Shown here: positions 1 to 8,728 of the stretch, piece by piece
Layout of the letters: every line of letters starts with the position of its first letter
Numbering within the stretch: the first letter of the stretch is position 1
Origin: Tabrizicola sp.
GTDB lineage: Bacteria > Pseudomonadota > Alphaproteobacteria > Rhodobacterales > Rhodobacteraceae
Assembly: GCF_022842145.1 (NCBI RefSeq)
Contig: NZ_JALHQD010000012.1
Location: 62,001-126,000 of the forward strand
Length of the DNA: 64,000 nt
Reading direction: 5' to 3'
Made by a program: the position numbers and the translations under genes
Notes under the pieces: model-generated
Told to the model about the DNA's origin: nothing
Seen by the model: only the letters and a program-made list of their open reading frames with translations
Databases searched by the model: none

Positions 1-46
1 TCAGGATCGAGGTGTCGTTCCCCGGGCCATCCGTCTTGTCGGACAT
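1..46 (-). CDS. possible 5' end of an unidentified gene (partial)
   Basis: An ATG on the minus strand at 46-44 opens a frame (MSDKTDGPGNDTSIL...) that stays open to the window edge. The next gene is divergent, which fits a 5' end here. Only 15 residues are visible, there is no clear Shine-Dalgarno, and the product cannot be named. It may not be a gene. Confidence 0.3.
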   Translation of the reverse strand, partial: MSDKTDGPGNDTSIL

Positions 47-152
47 GGTCGTTGGGCGGACTGACACGGGATGCGGGCTCCGGGAGTGGGATTCGGGGTT
101 GCAACTGACCTGCGAAATATAGCCTCTTTTGGCGCGGCGAAAAGGGGCGGAC

Positions 153-848
153 ATGCTGACCACGATCGGCTTCGATGCAGACGACACACTTTGGCAGAAC
201 GAAACCTTCTTTCGGCTGACCCAAGATCGCTTCCTGCAGGTCCTGCAGGACCATGCCGACCCGCAGAATTTGCGCGCGCGGCTGGAGGCGGCAGAGCGTC
301 GGAACCTCGACTATTACGGCTTTGGCGTGAAGGGTTTCACTCTGTCGATGATCGAGACGGCTGTCGAGGTGACCGAGGGCCGCGTGCCTGCCAGCGTCAT
401 CGGCGACCTCGTGGCGATGGGCCGCGATCTTCTGGAACACCCGATGGAGCTTCTTCCCCATGCCCGCGCCACCGTGACCGCGTTATCTGGGGAATTCCGC
501 CTGGTCCTGATCACCAAGGGCGACCTTCTGCACCAGGAACGGAAGCTGGCCCAGTCCGGTCTGGGCGACCTCTTCGACGGCGTCGAGATCGTCTCGGACA
601 AGACCGAGGCCACCTACCGCACGGTCTTTGCCCGCCACGGAACCGGGGCGGACCAGGCGCTGATGGTGGGCAACTCGCTGAAATCAGACGTCATCCCGGC
701 CCTGCAGGCAGGGGCCTGGGGTGTCCACGTCCCGCATGAGCATGAATGGGCGTTCGAAGCCGCCGCTGCTCCCGTGGACCATCGCCGCTTCCACGTGCTT
801 CCCCACCTGGGCGCACTGCCCGATCTTGTCCGCGGACTGCAAGGATAG
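153..848 (+). CDS. HAD-superfamily hydrolase
   Basis: Haloacid dehalogenase-fold hydrolase of 231 aa, probably a cytosolic phosphatase. Motif I is FDADDTLW near residue 7 (nucleophile Asp and the second Asp two residues on), motif II is LITKGD in the middle, and motif IV is MVGNSLKSDV followed by AGAWGVHV. The ATG at 153 is chosen because AAGGGGCGG sits just upstream and the protein then begins directly at the first beta strand; an ATG at 129 would add eight residues. The substrate cannot be read from sequence; phosphoglycolate- or nucleotide-type phosphatases are possible. It stands alone, with about 200 bp before the next gene. Confidence 0.85.
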   Translation: MLTTIGFDADDTLWQNETFFRLTQDRFLQVLQDHADPQNLRARLEAAERRNLDYYGFGVKGFTLSMIETAVEVTEGRVPASVIGDLVAMGRDLLEHPMELLPHARATVTALSGEFRLVLITKGDLLHQERKLAQSGLGDLFDGVEIVSDKTEATYRTVFARHGTGADQALMVGNSLKSDVIPALQAGAWGVHVPHEHEWAFEAAAAPVDHRRFHVLPHLGALPDLVRGLQG

Positions 849-1038
849 CCCCACAGCTAGGGCCACCGGCGCAGTATTGCCCAAGATGTGCTGTCGTCGG
901 CAAAATTGTGCTGCATTCACGCAACTGCATGAACTAATGCTTGAAAGCCATTGGTATTTTTGGGTTTTAGGACGCTCACTCCTGTGCTAGCTTTCCAGCT
1001 GAGGCAGAATAGGCACCGGAAAATCCGGGCCAGCAGGC

Positions 1039-1044
1039 AAAGGG
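1039..1044 (+). promoter_or_regulatory. ribosome binding site deciding a GTG start
   Basis: AAAGGG lies eight bases before the GTG at 1053 of the D,D-carboxypeptidase gene. It favours that codon over the upstream TTG at 951, which has no such element. Confidence 0.5.
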
Positions 1045-1052
1045 TGGGCGAC

Positions 1053-3062
1053 GTGGCATCGCTTCTCGGGCGGATCTATCACGCTATTTTCTTGGCATTT
1101 GTCGTCAGCACGATCGTGGTGACGTCTCCATTGCAGGCCGCCCCCTTCGCGGCCATCGTCATGGACGGGCGAACCGGCGAGGTGCTGTATGAAAAGAACG
1201 CGGACACGCGGCTGCATCCTGCATCGCTGACGAAGATGATGACACTTTACATCACCTTCCAGGAGATCCAGGCCGGCCGTCTGACGCTGGACAGCAAGGT
1301 CACCGTCACGAAATATGCGGCCTCGCAGCCGCCGTCGCGGCTCGGGCTGAAGCCGGGCCAGAAGATCGCCGTCCGCTACCTGATCCGAGCGGCCGCGATC
1401 AAGTCGGCCAACGATGCGGCCTCGGCGCTTGGCGACCACATCGGCGGCGACGCGGCAGGCTTCGCCAAGCGAATGACCCGCACCGCGCGTCAGTTGGGGA
1501 TGCACAACACCACCTTCAAGAACGCCAACGGCCTGACCGCCGACGGCCACCTGTCGACCGCACGGGACATGAACGTCCTGGGTCGGCACCTGTTCTACGA
1601 CTTCCCCCAGTACTACCACATCTTCTCGCGCCGCACGGCCGACGCCGGGGTCGCGCAGGTGTCGAACACCAACACCCGCTTCCTGGACGCCTATGAAGGC
1701 GCGGACGGGATCAAGACCGGCTACACGGTCGCTGCGGGCTTCAACCTGACGGCCTCGGCGCATCGCGGCAAGAAGCACGTGATCGCGACGGTATTCGGCG
1801 GCACCTCGACCGCAAACCGCAATGCCAAGATGAAAGAGCTGATGGATATCGGCTTCGGCAAGGCTCCGAACAACGTAACCGAACAGCCTCCCGTCGCTGC
1901 TGCGGTCGAAGATGCACTGGTCGCCTCGTTGGAGACCGGCATCGACGAGATCGACGCCGAGGGCGGTGCAGGCAAGATCGTCCGCGTCTCGGGCGAGGTG
2001 AAGGTGTCGCCGCGACCAAAAGCCCGGCCTTCGATCCCGGCGGTTCCGGATGAAGTGGTCGTCGCGATGAATGCCAGCATCGAAGACGCGCTGGCAGAAG
2101 CTACTGCCGAGCCCGCCCCCGCAGGCACGCTCGAATTCCAGGCCGAAGCGATGGCACCGGGTGCAGCCACCGTGGAACCCGAAACCGCGCTTGCCACCGC
2201 CGAAGAGCCGGAAGCCGCAGTCGAGGACCTTCTGGCCGAAGCTGTGCCCGCCGTCGATCAGACCGCGGCCCCAATCCAGGACGAGGTGGCGCTTGCTGCC
2301 GCTGCTCCGGCCGAGGTTGCACCGGGTACGCTGGAAGCCCAGGCCGCGGCGCTGAAATCCGGCGCTGCCCCGGCAGAGACGCTGGTCGCCGCCCTGCCCG
2401 AACCTGAGGCAGTTCCAACAGCCGAAAGCGATCCGGCCCTTTCGGCCATGAAGCCGAAGTCGCGGCCGCAAGAGGTTGCCAAGACCGTGGTGGCCGAAGC
2501 AGAGCTGCCCGCCGAGGTTCTCTTGCCGGTCGAAGAGGTGTTGGTCGCCGAAGCTGCGCCCGCGCCCGTCCCAGAGATGGTTATGACCGACCCCGGCACC
2601 GAACTCGCCCTGGTCGAAGAGGAAGCGCCGCTGCTCTCTGATGTGACCGGGGTCGAATCCGTCGCCTCCGACGCAACCCTGCCCCCCTTGGCCAACGAAC
2701 TTGCCGTGGCTTCGCTCGTGGCTCCCGCACCGAAGCGGCAGGCGCCGATCTTCGACGCCGTCGTTGCGGAAGATGAGGCTGTTGCCGCCAAGGATCCGGA
2801 AGTGGTCGTGGTGATGTCGACCTCTGGCGGACGGCATTTCGGGGTCAATGTCGGCGAGTTTCCCTCGCGCTACGATGCCGAGAAGGCGCTTCTGAAGACC
2901 GCCCTTGCGGAGAGCGCGACACTGAACGAGGGCCTGCGCAAGACGACCCAGTCGGACGGGGCCTGGCGGGCCAGCTTCATGGGGCTGACCGAGGAGCAGG
3001 CCGAGCTTGCCTGCCGCCGCCTGTCGGCCCGTGCGATCCCCTGCGAAACCGTGGGGGGCTGA
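1053..3062 (+). CDS. D-alanyl-D-alanine carboxypeptidase (penicillin-binding protein 5/6 type) with C-terminal SPOR domain
   Basis: Peptidase S11 serine D,D-carboxypeptidase that trims peptidoglycan stem peptides in the periplasm. All three penicillin-binding motifs are visible: S58-L-T-K61, S118-A-N120 and K-T-G (IKTGYT). An N-terminal hydrophobic stretch ending in LQAAPF looks like a signal peptide. After the catalytic domain comes a linker of about 300 residues rich in Ala, Glu, Pro and Val. The last 75 or so residues (GVNVGEF...CRRLSARAIPC) read as a SPOR domain, which binds denuded glycan at division sites. The start is uncertain: GTG at 1053 has AAAGGG eight bases upstream and gives a normal signal peptide (669 aa); a TTG at 951 or GTG at 1044 are alternatives. 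At about 670 aa it is much longer than a typical DacA. Confidence 0.88.
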   Translation: MASLLGRIYHAIFLAFVVSTIVVTSPLQAAPFAAIVMDGRTGEVLYEKNADTRLHPASLTKMMTLYITFQEIQAGRLTLDSKVTVTKYAASQPPSRLGLKPGQKIAVRYLIRAAAIKSANDAASALGDHIGGDAAGFAKRMTRTARQLGMHNTTFKNANGLTADGHLSTARDMNVLGRHLFYDFPQYYHIFSRRTADAGVAQVSNTNTRFLDAYEGADGIKTGYTVAAGFNLTASAHRGKKHVIATVFGGTSTANRNAKMKELMDIGFGKAPNNVTEQPPVAAAVEDALVASLETGIDEIDAEGGAGKIVRVSGEVKVSPRPKARPSIPAVPDEVVVAMNASIEDALAEATAEPAPAGTLEFQAEAMAPGAATVEPETALATAEEPEAAVEDLLAEAVPAVDQTAAPIQDEVALAAAAPAEVAPGTLEAQAAALKSGAAPAETLVAALPEPEAVPTAESDPALSAMKPKSRPQEVAKTVVAEAELPAEVLLPVEEVLVAEAAPAPVPEMVMTDPGTELALVEEEAPLLSDVTGVESVASDATLPPLANELAVASLVAPAPKRQAPIFDAVVAEDEAVAAKDPEVVVVMSTSGGRHFGVNVGEFPSRYDAEKALLKTALAESATLNEGLRKTTQSDGAWRASFMGLTEEQAELACRRLSARAIPCETVGG

Positions 3063-3064
3063 TC

Positions 3065-3739
3065 ATGGTCGCTCTGGTTTTCCCCGCGCTGCCGACCGTG
3101 ACCCTGCCCGTCACCGGCCGCGCCGAACGCTTCCCGGTCCGCCGCATCTTCTGCGTCGGCCGAAACTATGCCGAGCATGCCCGGGAGATGGGGGCCGACG
3201 ACAAGGAGCCGCCGTTCTTCTTCACGAAGCCCGCCGATGCGGTGGTCGAGTCGGGCAGTCGCATCCCCTACCCTTCGGCCACGACGAACCTCCATCACGA
3301 GGGCGAGCTGGTGGTAGCGATCGGCAAGGGCGGGGCGATGGTGTCCGAGGAAGGTGCCCAGGCGATGATCTGGGGACACGCTGCGGGCAACGATCTGACC
3401 CGGCGCGACCTGCAGGCCGAGGCGAAGGCGTCGCGGCGGCCCTGGGACATGGCCAAGGGGTTCGACAAGTCGGCAGTCGTGGGGGCGATCCGGCCGGGGA
3501 TGCTACCGGAGGCGCGGCTGCGCTGTTCGGTGAACGGGGCGGTGCGGCAGGAAGCGGCGCTGTCCGAGATGGTCTGGTCACCGGCGGCGATCATCGCGGC
3601 CCTGTCCCAGATGGTGAGCCTGTCACCGGGAGACCTGATCTTTACCGGGACTCCGGCGGGTGTCGGCCCGCTGAATCGGGGCGATACCTGCAAGGTCGAG
3701 ATCGACGGGCTGCAGTCGGCGAGCGTGACGATCGCCTGA
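3065..3739 (+). CDS. fumarylacetoacetate hydrolase family protein
   Basis: FAH-fold enzyme of 224 aa, the size of single-domain acylpyruvase/hydratase members (YcgM/FAHD1 type). It carries the family's FCVGRNYAEHA stretch near residue 30, FFFTKPADAV, the metal-binding HHEGELVVAIG region and the closing FTGTPAGVGPL signature. Members hydrolyse C-C bonds or decarboxylate 2-oxo acids using a divalent metal; the exact substrate cannot be read here. The ATG lies 2 nt after the carboxypeptidase stop, so the two are probably co-transcribed, although no functional link is evident. Confidence 0.88.
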   Translation: MVALVFPALPTVTLPVTGRAERFPVRRIFCVGRNYAEHAREMGADDKEPPFFFTKPADAVVESGSRIPYPSATTNLHHEGELVVAIGKGGAMVSEEGAQAMIWGHAAGNDLTRRDLQAEAKASRRPWDMAKGFDKSAVVGAIRPGMLPEARLRCSVNGAVRQEAALSEMVWSPAAIIAALSQMVSLSPGDLIFTGTPAGVGPLNRGDTCKVEIDGLQSASVTIA

Positions 3740-3821
3740 GCCGCCCGCGCGTGGCGCCCTAATCGACGTGTGAAATAACAACAGGTTGCGAGGCCGCGTT
3801 AGTGCGGCGTTAACCTTGCGG

Positions 3822-3980
3822 TCAAGGCTTGGGCTTGTCGTCCCAGTCCTTGGTCAGGATGCGGTTCGCGTCCCCTTCCGGATCATCGAACTGCTTGGTG
3901 CGCATCGCCCAGAAGAAGGCCGCCAACCCGATTCCGCCAAGAAACAGCGAGACCGGGATGAGGATTGCCAGGATTTCCAT
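3822..3980 (-). CDS. ccoS: cbb3-type cytochrome oxidase assembly protein CcoS
   Basis: A 52-aa single-span membrane protein (MEILAILIPVSLFLGG...). The N-terminal hydrophobic helix is followed by FFWAMRTKQFDDPEGDANRI, the signature of CcoS/FixS: an acidic stretch after the helix and an 'FDDPEGDAxRIL' motif. It is needed for maturation of the cbb3 oxidase, with a role in heme and copper insertion into CcoN. It begins 17 bases after ccoI and is the last gene of ccoGHIS. Confidence 0.93.
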   Translation of the reverse strand: MEILAILIPVSLFLGGIGLAAFFWAMRTKQFDDPEGDANRILTKDWDDKPKP

Positions 3981-3997
3981 CTACGTAAGCCGCCCCG

Positions 3998-6199
3998 TCA
4001 TTTCAGTCTCATGGCGTTCAGCGAGACGGTAATCGACGACAGCGACATCGCCAAGGCGGCGGCAAGCGGGGTGGCCAGCCCGACCAGCGCCAAGGGCACG
4101 GCCACGATGTTGTAGCCGCCGGAGATCAGGAAGTTTTCGATCATCCGCCGGGTTGCCTGACGGCTGATCCGCACCGCGTCGGCGATGGGGGCGATGTCCT
4201 GACCCAAGAGCACGATGTCCGAGGCCACCCGTGCCGCGTCCAGCGCGGAGGCGGGCGAGATCGAGACATGGGCCGCGGCCAAGGCGGCGGTATCGTTCAG
4301 CCCGTCGCCGACCATTAGGACCTTGCGGCCCTGCGCGGACAGTTCAGCCACGCGCGCGGCTTTCTCGGTCGGCAGAACGCCCGCCTGCCAGTTGGTGATA
4401 CCCAGCCGGTCGGCCAGATCGCGGACCGGGGCCGGGGCATCGCCGGACAGAAGCTCGACCTGCATCCCGGCGGCTTTCAGCGCGGCCACGGCCTGTTCCG
4501 CGCCGGGGCGCAGGCGGTCGGTGAACTGGAAGGCATGGGTCGCACTGCCCAGCGAGAGGTAGGTGGCCGTTGCCGCAACGGGCTCAGCGCCGCACCAGTC
4601 CGCACGGCCGAGGCGAACGCGGTTGCCGTGGAACCGGCCTTCGATGCCCTGACCCGGCACTTCGCGGATGTCGGTTACCTGCGCGCAGGCGATGCCTGCG
4701 GCCTTGGCACCCTCGGCCAGGGCGCGGGCCAGCGGGTGCGAGGAACCGGCAGCAAGGGCCGCGGCAACCGCGACGGCTTCCTGCGATTGGTCGGCCAGCG
4801 CGACGGGATGCGGCATCCCCAACGTAAGGGTGCCGGTCTTGTCGAAGACGACGGTATCAACCTCGGCCAGACGTTCCAGTGCGGTGCCGTGCTTGATCAG
4901 AAGACCCTTGCGGAACAGGCGACCGGAGGCGGAGGTGATCACCGCCGGGACAGCCAGACCCAAAGCACAGGGGCAGGTGATGATCAGGACGGCGGCGGAA
5001 ATGTTGATCGCATAGCGGAGATCGCCCCCGGTGGCCCACATCCAGTAGCCGAAGGCGCTGAACGACAGGATATGCACCAAGGGTGAGTAGAGACTGGCCG
5101 CGCGGTCGGCGAGGCTGGTGTAGCGGGTCTTGGCCCCTTCGGCGACGGCTACGAGGTCGGCCATGCGGTGCAGGCTGGAGTCCTTCCCCGCTGCCGTGAC
5201 CTGCACGGTCAGGGGGCCGGTCAGGTTGACCTCGCCTGCGCTGACAACGGTGCCTTGTCCTGCCTGCACGGGCAGGCTTTCGCCGGTCAGAAGGCTGCGG
5301 TCGAGTTCGGAGGCACCGTGCAGCACCACGCCGTCCACCGGCATCCGTGCGCCGGGGCGGACAAGGACGGTATCGCCGGGGTGTATCTCGGCGATGGGGG
5401 TTTCGATCTCGGTCCCGTCAATAAGCAGGATCGCGCGCGGAACTTCCAGCGCGGCCAGTTCCTCGGCGGCGGAACGGGCGACGGCGCGGGTCCGGTGGTC
5501 AAGGTAGCGACCAAGGAGGAGGAAGAAGGCCAGCATCACGGCGGCGTCGAAATAGGCGTGGTGGCCGGACATCCATGTCTCGTAGACCGAGATCGAGGAG
5601 GCGAGGATCAGGGCGAGGGAGATCGGCACATCCATCCCGAGCTTGCCCTGACGCAGGGATGCCCAGGCGGATTTGAAGAAGGGCTGGCCGGCGAAGATCA
5701 CCGTGGGCAGCGCAATGGCACCGGAAATCCAGTGGAAGAGGTCGCGCGTCGCATCCTCGGCCCCCGACCAGACGGCAACCGACAGAAGCATGACGTTCAT
5801 CATCGAGAAGAACGCGACACCAAGGCGCATCAGAAGCTCGCGCCCCTGACGGTCGGTCTCGGTAGAGGAGAGCAGGCCGGGGTCCAACTCGTGCGCTTCC
5901 TGGCCCTGGATCGCAAGAAGGTCGATCAGCATGGCCGCGGTGACCGAGGGCATCGCCTCGACGCTGACGCGCTTCTGGGTCAGGTTGACGCGGGCCGAGA
6001 TCACGCCGGGGACGGCCTGGATGGCAGCTTCGACGGTGGAGATCGACTGCGCGCCGCCGGCATTCGGCAGCGACAGGATGATCCGCCCGGCCCGGTCGGC
6101 GCGCAGCGCGGCGATGCGTTCGGCGGCGGGGACCGCGACGCAGGCCGGGCAGGCCGAAATCTGGCCTCGGGTGGAACCGAAGTCTTCGGCAAGCGCCAT
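3998..6199 (-). CDS. ccoI: copper-transporting P1B-type ATPase CcoI (FixI)
   Basis: Heavy-metal P-type ATPase of 733 aa that supplies copper for the CuB centre of cbb3 oxidase. The N-terminus has the C17-P-A-C20 metal site and an HMA-like domain. Membrane spans follow, including the CPC transport motif (TCPCALGLAVP), the phosphorylation site DKTGTLT, and the MVGDGLNDTAAL hinge. Length and order are normal for CcoI/FixI, and position decides against CopA: it lies between ccoH (3-nt gap) and ccoS, all on the minus strand. Confidence 0.95.
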   Translation of the reverse strand: MALAEDFGSTRGQISACPACVAVPAAERIAALRADRAGRIILSLPNAGGAQSISTVEAAIQAVPGVISARVNLTQKRVSVEAMPSVTAAMLIDLLAIQGQEAHELDPGLLSSTETDRQGRELLMRLGVAFFSMMNVMLLSVAVWSGAEDATRDLFHWISGAIALPTVIFAGQPFFKSAWASLRQGKLGMDVPISLALILASSISVYETWMSGHHAYFDAAVMLAFFLLLGRYLDHRTRAVARSAAEELAALEVPRAILLIDGTEIETPIAEIHPGDTVLVRPGARMPVDGVVLHGASELDRSLLTGESLPVQAGQGTVVSAGEVNLTGPLTVQVTAAGKDSSLHRMADLVAVAEGAKTRYTSLADRAASLYSPLVHILSFSAFGYWMWATGGDLRYAINISAAVLIITCPCALGLAVPAVITSASGRLFRKGLLIKHGTALERLAEVDTVVFDKTGTLTLGMPHPVALADQSQEAVAVAAALAAGSSHPLARALAEGAKAAGIACAQVTDIREVPGQGIEGRFHGNRVRLGRADWCGAEPVAATATYLSLGSATHAFQFTDRLRPGAEQAVAALKAAGMQVELLSGDAPAPVRDLADRLGITNWQAGVLPTEKAARVAELSAQGRKVLMVGDGLNDTAALAAAHVSISPASALDAARVASDIVLLGQDIAPIADAVRISRQATRRMIENFLISGGYNIVAVPLALVGLATPLAAALAMSLSSITVSLNAMRLK

Positions 6200-6202
6200 C
6201 GG

Positions 6203-6655
6203 TCAGCCCCGCACGAATAGCTCGGACCGCTGTTCGAAGAGCGTTCCGTCAAGCGAGCGGGCAGTGACTTTCACCATCCACTTGCCCTGGCCGAGGTCCA
6301 GAATCGAGGTGTAGACATCGCCGGCCTGGATGAACTGGGGCCGGGCGTCATCTGTGGTCGAAGTGGTTCGCCCGATCAGCACGTCCAGCTCTTCGACCGC
6401 CACCGGCACGCCGTCGCGGTCAGTGAAGGCAAGATCGACGCGACCATCGAGGTAGCTGGGCGCAAGGGTCCAGCCCAAAGCTTCCTGCGCGGCCTTGCGG
6501 TCGTTGAAACCCTGGCTGGCGACGTAGGAGTTCTGGACCTCGAGCCCCGGAAAGGTGCTGACGGCCTTGAAGGCGAGGGTGAGGTTCACCCCGATGATCA
6601 CGGCGAAGGCCGAGACGGTGATGGCGAGGACATGCTTGCCCGTAAGTTCAGTCAT
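6203..6655 (-). CDS. ccoH: FixH/CcoH family cbb3 oxidase assembly protein
   Basis: A 150-aa protein with one N-terminal transmembrane helix (about residues 8-30) and a periplasmic domain ending in SLDGTLFEQRSELFVRG. This is the FixH fold, which takes part in late cbb3 oxidase assembly and interacts with CcoNOP subcomplexes. The ATG at 6655 overlaps the end of ccoG by 8 bp, indicating translational coupling; a longer frame reaching 6766 would run inside ccoG and is not needed. Confidence 0.92.
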   Translation of the reverse strand: MTELTGKHVLAITVSAFAVIIGVNLTLAFKAVSTFPGLEVQNSYVASQGFNDRKAAQEALGWTLAPSYLDGRVDLAFTDRDGVPVAVEELDVLIGRTTSTTDDARPQFIQAGDVYTSILDLGQGKWMVKVTARSLDGTLFEQRSELFVRG

Positions 6656-8078
6656 CGTCGTCTTCCTTTTCCTTGCCATTGAAGATCGTATCATGGTGGA
6701 CCCGGTTCGTCGTACCCAACTCTTCGACCCAGAGGCGGACCTCAGTCCGGTCCTCGACGGCGGCACGGGTGCCGGGCGCGGCAGTCAGGTAGACGCGCTG
6801 GGACATGGTTTCGTTCGCAGGAACCGTCACGGTCAGGCCGTCATGGCCTTCCAGCGCCAGGGTGACGAAGGCTTCGGAGGTGACGGTGATGGTGAACTGG
6901 GCGTCTTCCCCATGCATGTTGCGCAGGCGGATGTCGTAGGCGTTGCGGACCGAGCCGTCGGAAAGGGTGACGAAGGTCGGATTGCGCACCGGGGTCACGT
7001 TCATGTCGATGGGCGAGCGCAGGAAAAGCGCGACTATGAGGCCGATGCCGACCCCGGCCCAGAGAACCGTGTAAAGCATGGTGCGGACGCGGAAGACGTG
7101 GGACCACACCGACTTCGGCGTCTTGCCGTCCCGTTCGCGCACTTCGTCGGTCAGGGCGAGGTAGCCGATGAGCTCGCGCGGCTTGCCGATCCGGTCCATG
7201 ACGTCGTTGCAGGCGTCGATGCAAAGGCCGCAGGTGATGCAGGCCATCTGCTGCCCGTCGCGGATGTCGATGCCCATCGGGCAGACGTTGACGCAGGCCA
7301 TGCAGTCGATGCAGTCGCCGTTGCCCTCGACCGCCTGCTTGCCGCGCGGCTCGCCCCGCCAGTCGCGGTAGGCGATGGTGAGGGTGTCCTCATCCACCAT
7401 CGCGGCCTGGATGCGGGGCCAGGGGCAGGCGTAGATGCAGATCTGCTCACGCGCGAAGCCACCGAAGAAGAAGGTGGTGAGCGTGAGGATCAGCATGGTG
7501 ATGTAGGCGATGGGGTGGGCCTGGCCGGTGACGAGGTCCTTGAGCAGGGTCGGCGCGTCGGTGAAGTAGAAGATCCAGGCGCCGCCGGTGGCCAGCCCGA
7601 TCAGGAACCAGACCGACCATTTGACCGCGGTCTTGCGGATCTTCTCGCCGTCCCAGCTTTGGCGGTGGAGCCGGATGCGGGCATTGCGGTCGCCCTCGAT
7701 CCAGCGCTCGACCAGGATGAAGAGGTCGGTCCAGACGGTCTGCGGGCAAGCATAGCCGCACCAGACGCGGCCGGCGGCGGAGGTGAAGAGGAAGAGCCCG
7801 AGGCCCGCCATGATCAGAAGGCCCGCGACGAAGTAGAATTCGTGCGGCCAGATCTCGATCATGAAGAAGAAGAAACGGCGGTTGGCGATGTCCACCAGCA
7901 CGGCTTGGTCCGGCAGCGACGGCCCACGGTCCCAGCGCAGCCAGGGGATAATGTAGTAGATGCCAAGGGTGATCGCCATGATCCACCACTTGAGCGTGCG
8001 AAACGTGCCCTTCACCCGGCGCGGGAACACGGGTTCGCGCGCGGCATAAAGGCTTGGCGGGGAATCGGGGGTATCCAC
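6648..8078 (-). CDS. ccoG: cytochrome c oxidase accessory protein CcoG (Fe-S cupric reductase)
   Basis: Membrane iron-sulfur protein of 476 aa. It has several transmembrane helices, conserved CGYACPQTVW and CIYACPWPR motifs, and two ferredoxin-like 4Fe-4S cysteine clusters (CIDCMACVNVCP, CITCGLCIDAC) before a C-terminal periplasmic Ig-like domain. CcoG reduces Cu(II) to Cu(I) for cbb3 assembly. The start is GTG at 8078 because AAGGAG lies 5 nt upstream; a longer frame to 8159 would run through the FNR box at 8137-8150. It is the first gene of ccoGHIS, and that box suggests induction at low oxygen. Confidence 0.94.
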   Translation of the reverse strand: MDTPDSPPSLYAAREPVFPRRVKGTFRTLKWWIMAITLGIYYIIPWLRWDRGPSLPDQAVLVDIANRRFFFFMIEIWPHEFYFVAGLLIMAGLGLFLFTSAAGRVWCGYACPQTVWTDLFILVERWIEGDRNARIRLHRQSWDGEKIRKTAVKWSVWFLIGLATGGAWIFYFTDAPTLLKDLVTGQAHPIAYITMLILTLTTFFFGGFAREQICIYACPWPRIQAAMVDEDTLTIAYRDWRGEPRGKQAVEGNGDCIDCMACVNVCPMGIDIRDGQQMACITCGLCIDACNDVMDRIGKPRELIGYLALTDEVRERDGKTPKSVWSHVFRVRTMLYTVLWAGVGIGLIVALFLRSPIDMNVTPVRNPTFVTLSDGSVRNAYDIRLRNMHGEDAQFTITVTSEAFVTLALEGHDGLTVTVPANETMSQRVYLTAAPGTRAAVEDRTEVRLWVEELGTTNRVHHDTIFNGKEKEDDDD

Positions 8079-8083
8079 GATGG

Positions 8084-8089
8084 CTCCTT
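8084..8089 (-). promoter_or_regulatory. ccoG ribosome binding site
   Basis: AAGGAG on the minus strand, 5 nt before the GTG at 8078. It fixes the ccoG start at a GTG rather than at upstream in-frame ATGs. Confidence 0.75.
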
Positions 8090-8136
8090 GGGCGCAGGTA
8101 TTGGTCTTGCAATCGGGCATTTGCGCGTCGCGGACC

Positions 8137-8150
8137 TTGACCTGCATCAA
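8137..8150 (-). promoter_or_regulatory. FNR/FnrL box upstream of ccoGHIS
   Basis: TTGACCTGCATCAA matches the FNR/FixK consensus TTGAT-N4-ATCAA with one mismatch. Its centre lies about 66 bp before the ccoG GTG. If it acts in the class II position (-41.5), transcription would start near 8102, leaving a leader of about 24 nt. Confidence 0.8.
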
Positions 8151-8220
8151 TAGCCGCAAGGGCTGTCACCGGGAATGCGGCGATGCAGCACCCGCTCCCG
8201 TGATCGTGATCGTCGGGGAC

Positions 8221-8595
8221 TCAGGCTTCTGGCCAGACCTCGGCCAGCTCACAGGGGTTACCGTCGGGGTCGACGAACGCGGCGATGGTTCCCCAATCGA
8301 AGCTTTGTACCCGTACCGCGACGCCCCGCGCATGAAGGTGGGCGGATGCCGCTTCGGTGTCCGGGACATGGAACCGCAACACGGTAGGGTTCTGCGCCAC
8401 CGATTTCGCAGCGCTTGCGGCCACGTCCAGACGTTCCACCATCAGATAGCCGGACCCGAACCTCAGACATCAGATGTCCGGTTTGACCCACCAGACTGGC
8501 AGACCAAGAAACCCTTCATAGAAGCGGACGCAGGCCTCGTAAGCCGGTGTCTTCAAGCTCACGCCCTGATAAGCCGCTTGGAACGACGCGGACAA
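8221..8595 (-). pseudogene. VOC-family (glyoxalase-like) gene interrupted by an in-frame TGA
   Basis: One minus-strand frame reads through a whole vicinal-oxygen-chelate domain. The N-terminal part (GVSLKTPAYEACVRFYEGFLGLPVW) ends at a TGA (8472-8470). The same frame continues with GSGYLMVERLDV, VLRFHVPDTEAA and AAFVDPDGNPCELAEVW, the usual C-terminal half. No ATG opens the frame; a TTG at 8595 or GTG at 8562 would be required. No frameshift is needed to join the halves, only suppression of one stop. It sits behind the ccoGHIS promoter with no partner gene. A sequencing error at the TGA is the main alternative. Confidence 0.65.
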
Positions 8596-8728
8596 AGGCT
8601 CGTCTCCGTGGTTTGAACACAGGCACCGGAACCAAGTTCACCAAGACCACAACCCGGCCAAAGAGCCGGTAAACCGTGCATAAGCCGGGTTCGCGGAACC
8701 GCGCGCCTCCCTGGATGTTGCACCTGGG

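Noticed and set aside
951-1052. TTG start for the carboxypeptidase that would add 34 residues
   Set aside because: No ribosome binding site precedes it, and the added residues are basic and not signal-peptide-like, whereas the GTG at 1053 gives a normal signal sequence.
984-2837. Long open minus-strand frame opposite the carboxypeptidase gene
   Set aside because: It is antisense to a gene with clear catalytic motifs, is rich in Arg/His/Gly and has no recognisable domain; high GC produces such shadow frames.
3740-3821. Possible fifth palindromic element between the FAH gene and ccoS
   Set aside because: It shares a 15-nt CGCCCGCGCGTGGCG string and a TTAACCTTG end with the region after trxB, but lacks the GACGAAGTC arms, so it is not a copy.
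8470-8472. Selenocysteine recoding at the in-frame TGA of the VOC gene
   Set aside because: No stem-loop typical of a bacterial SECIS was seen directly downstream, the residue is not at a catalytic Cys position, and the frame also lacks a start codon.
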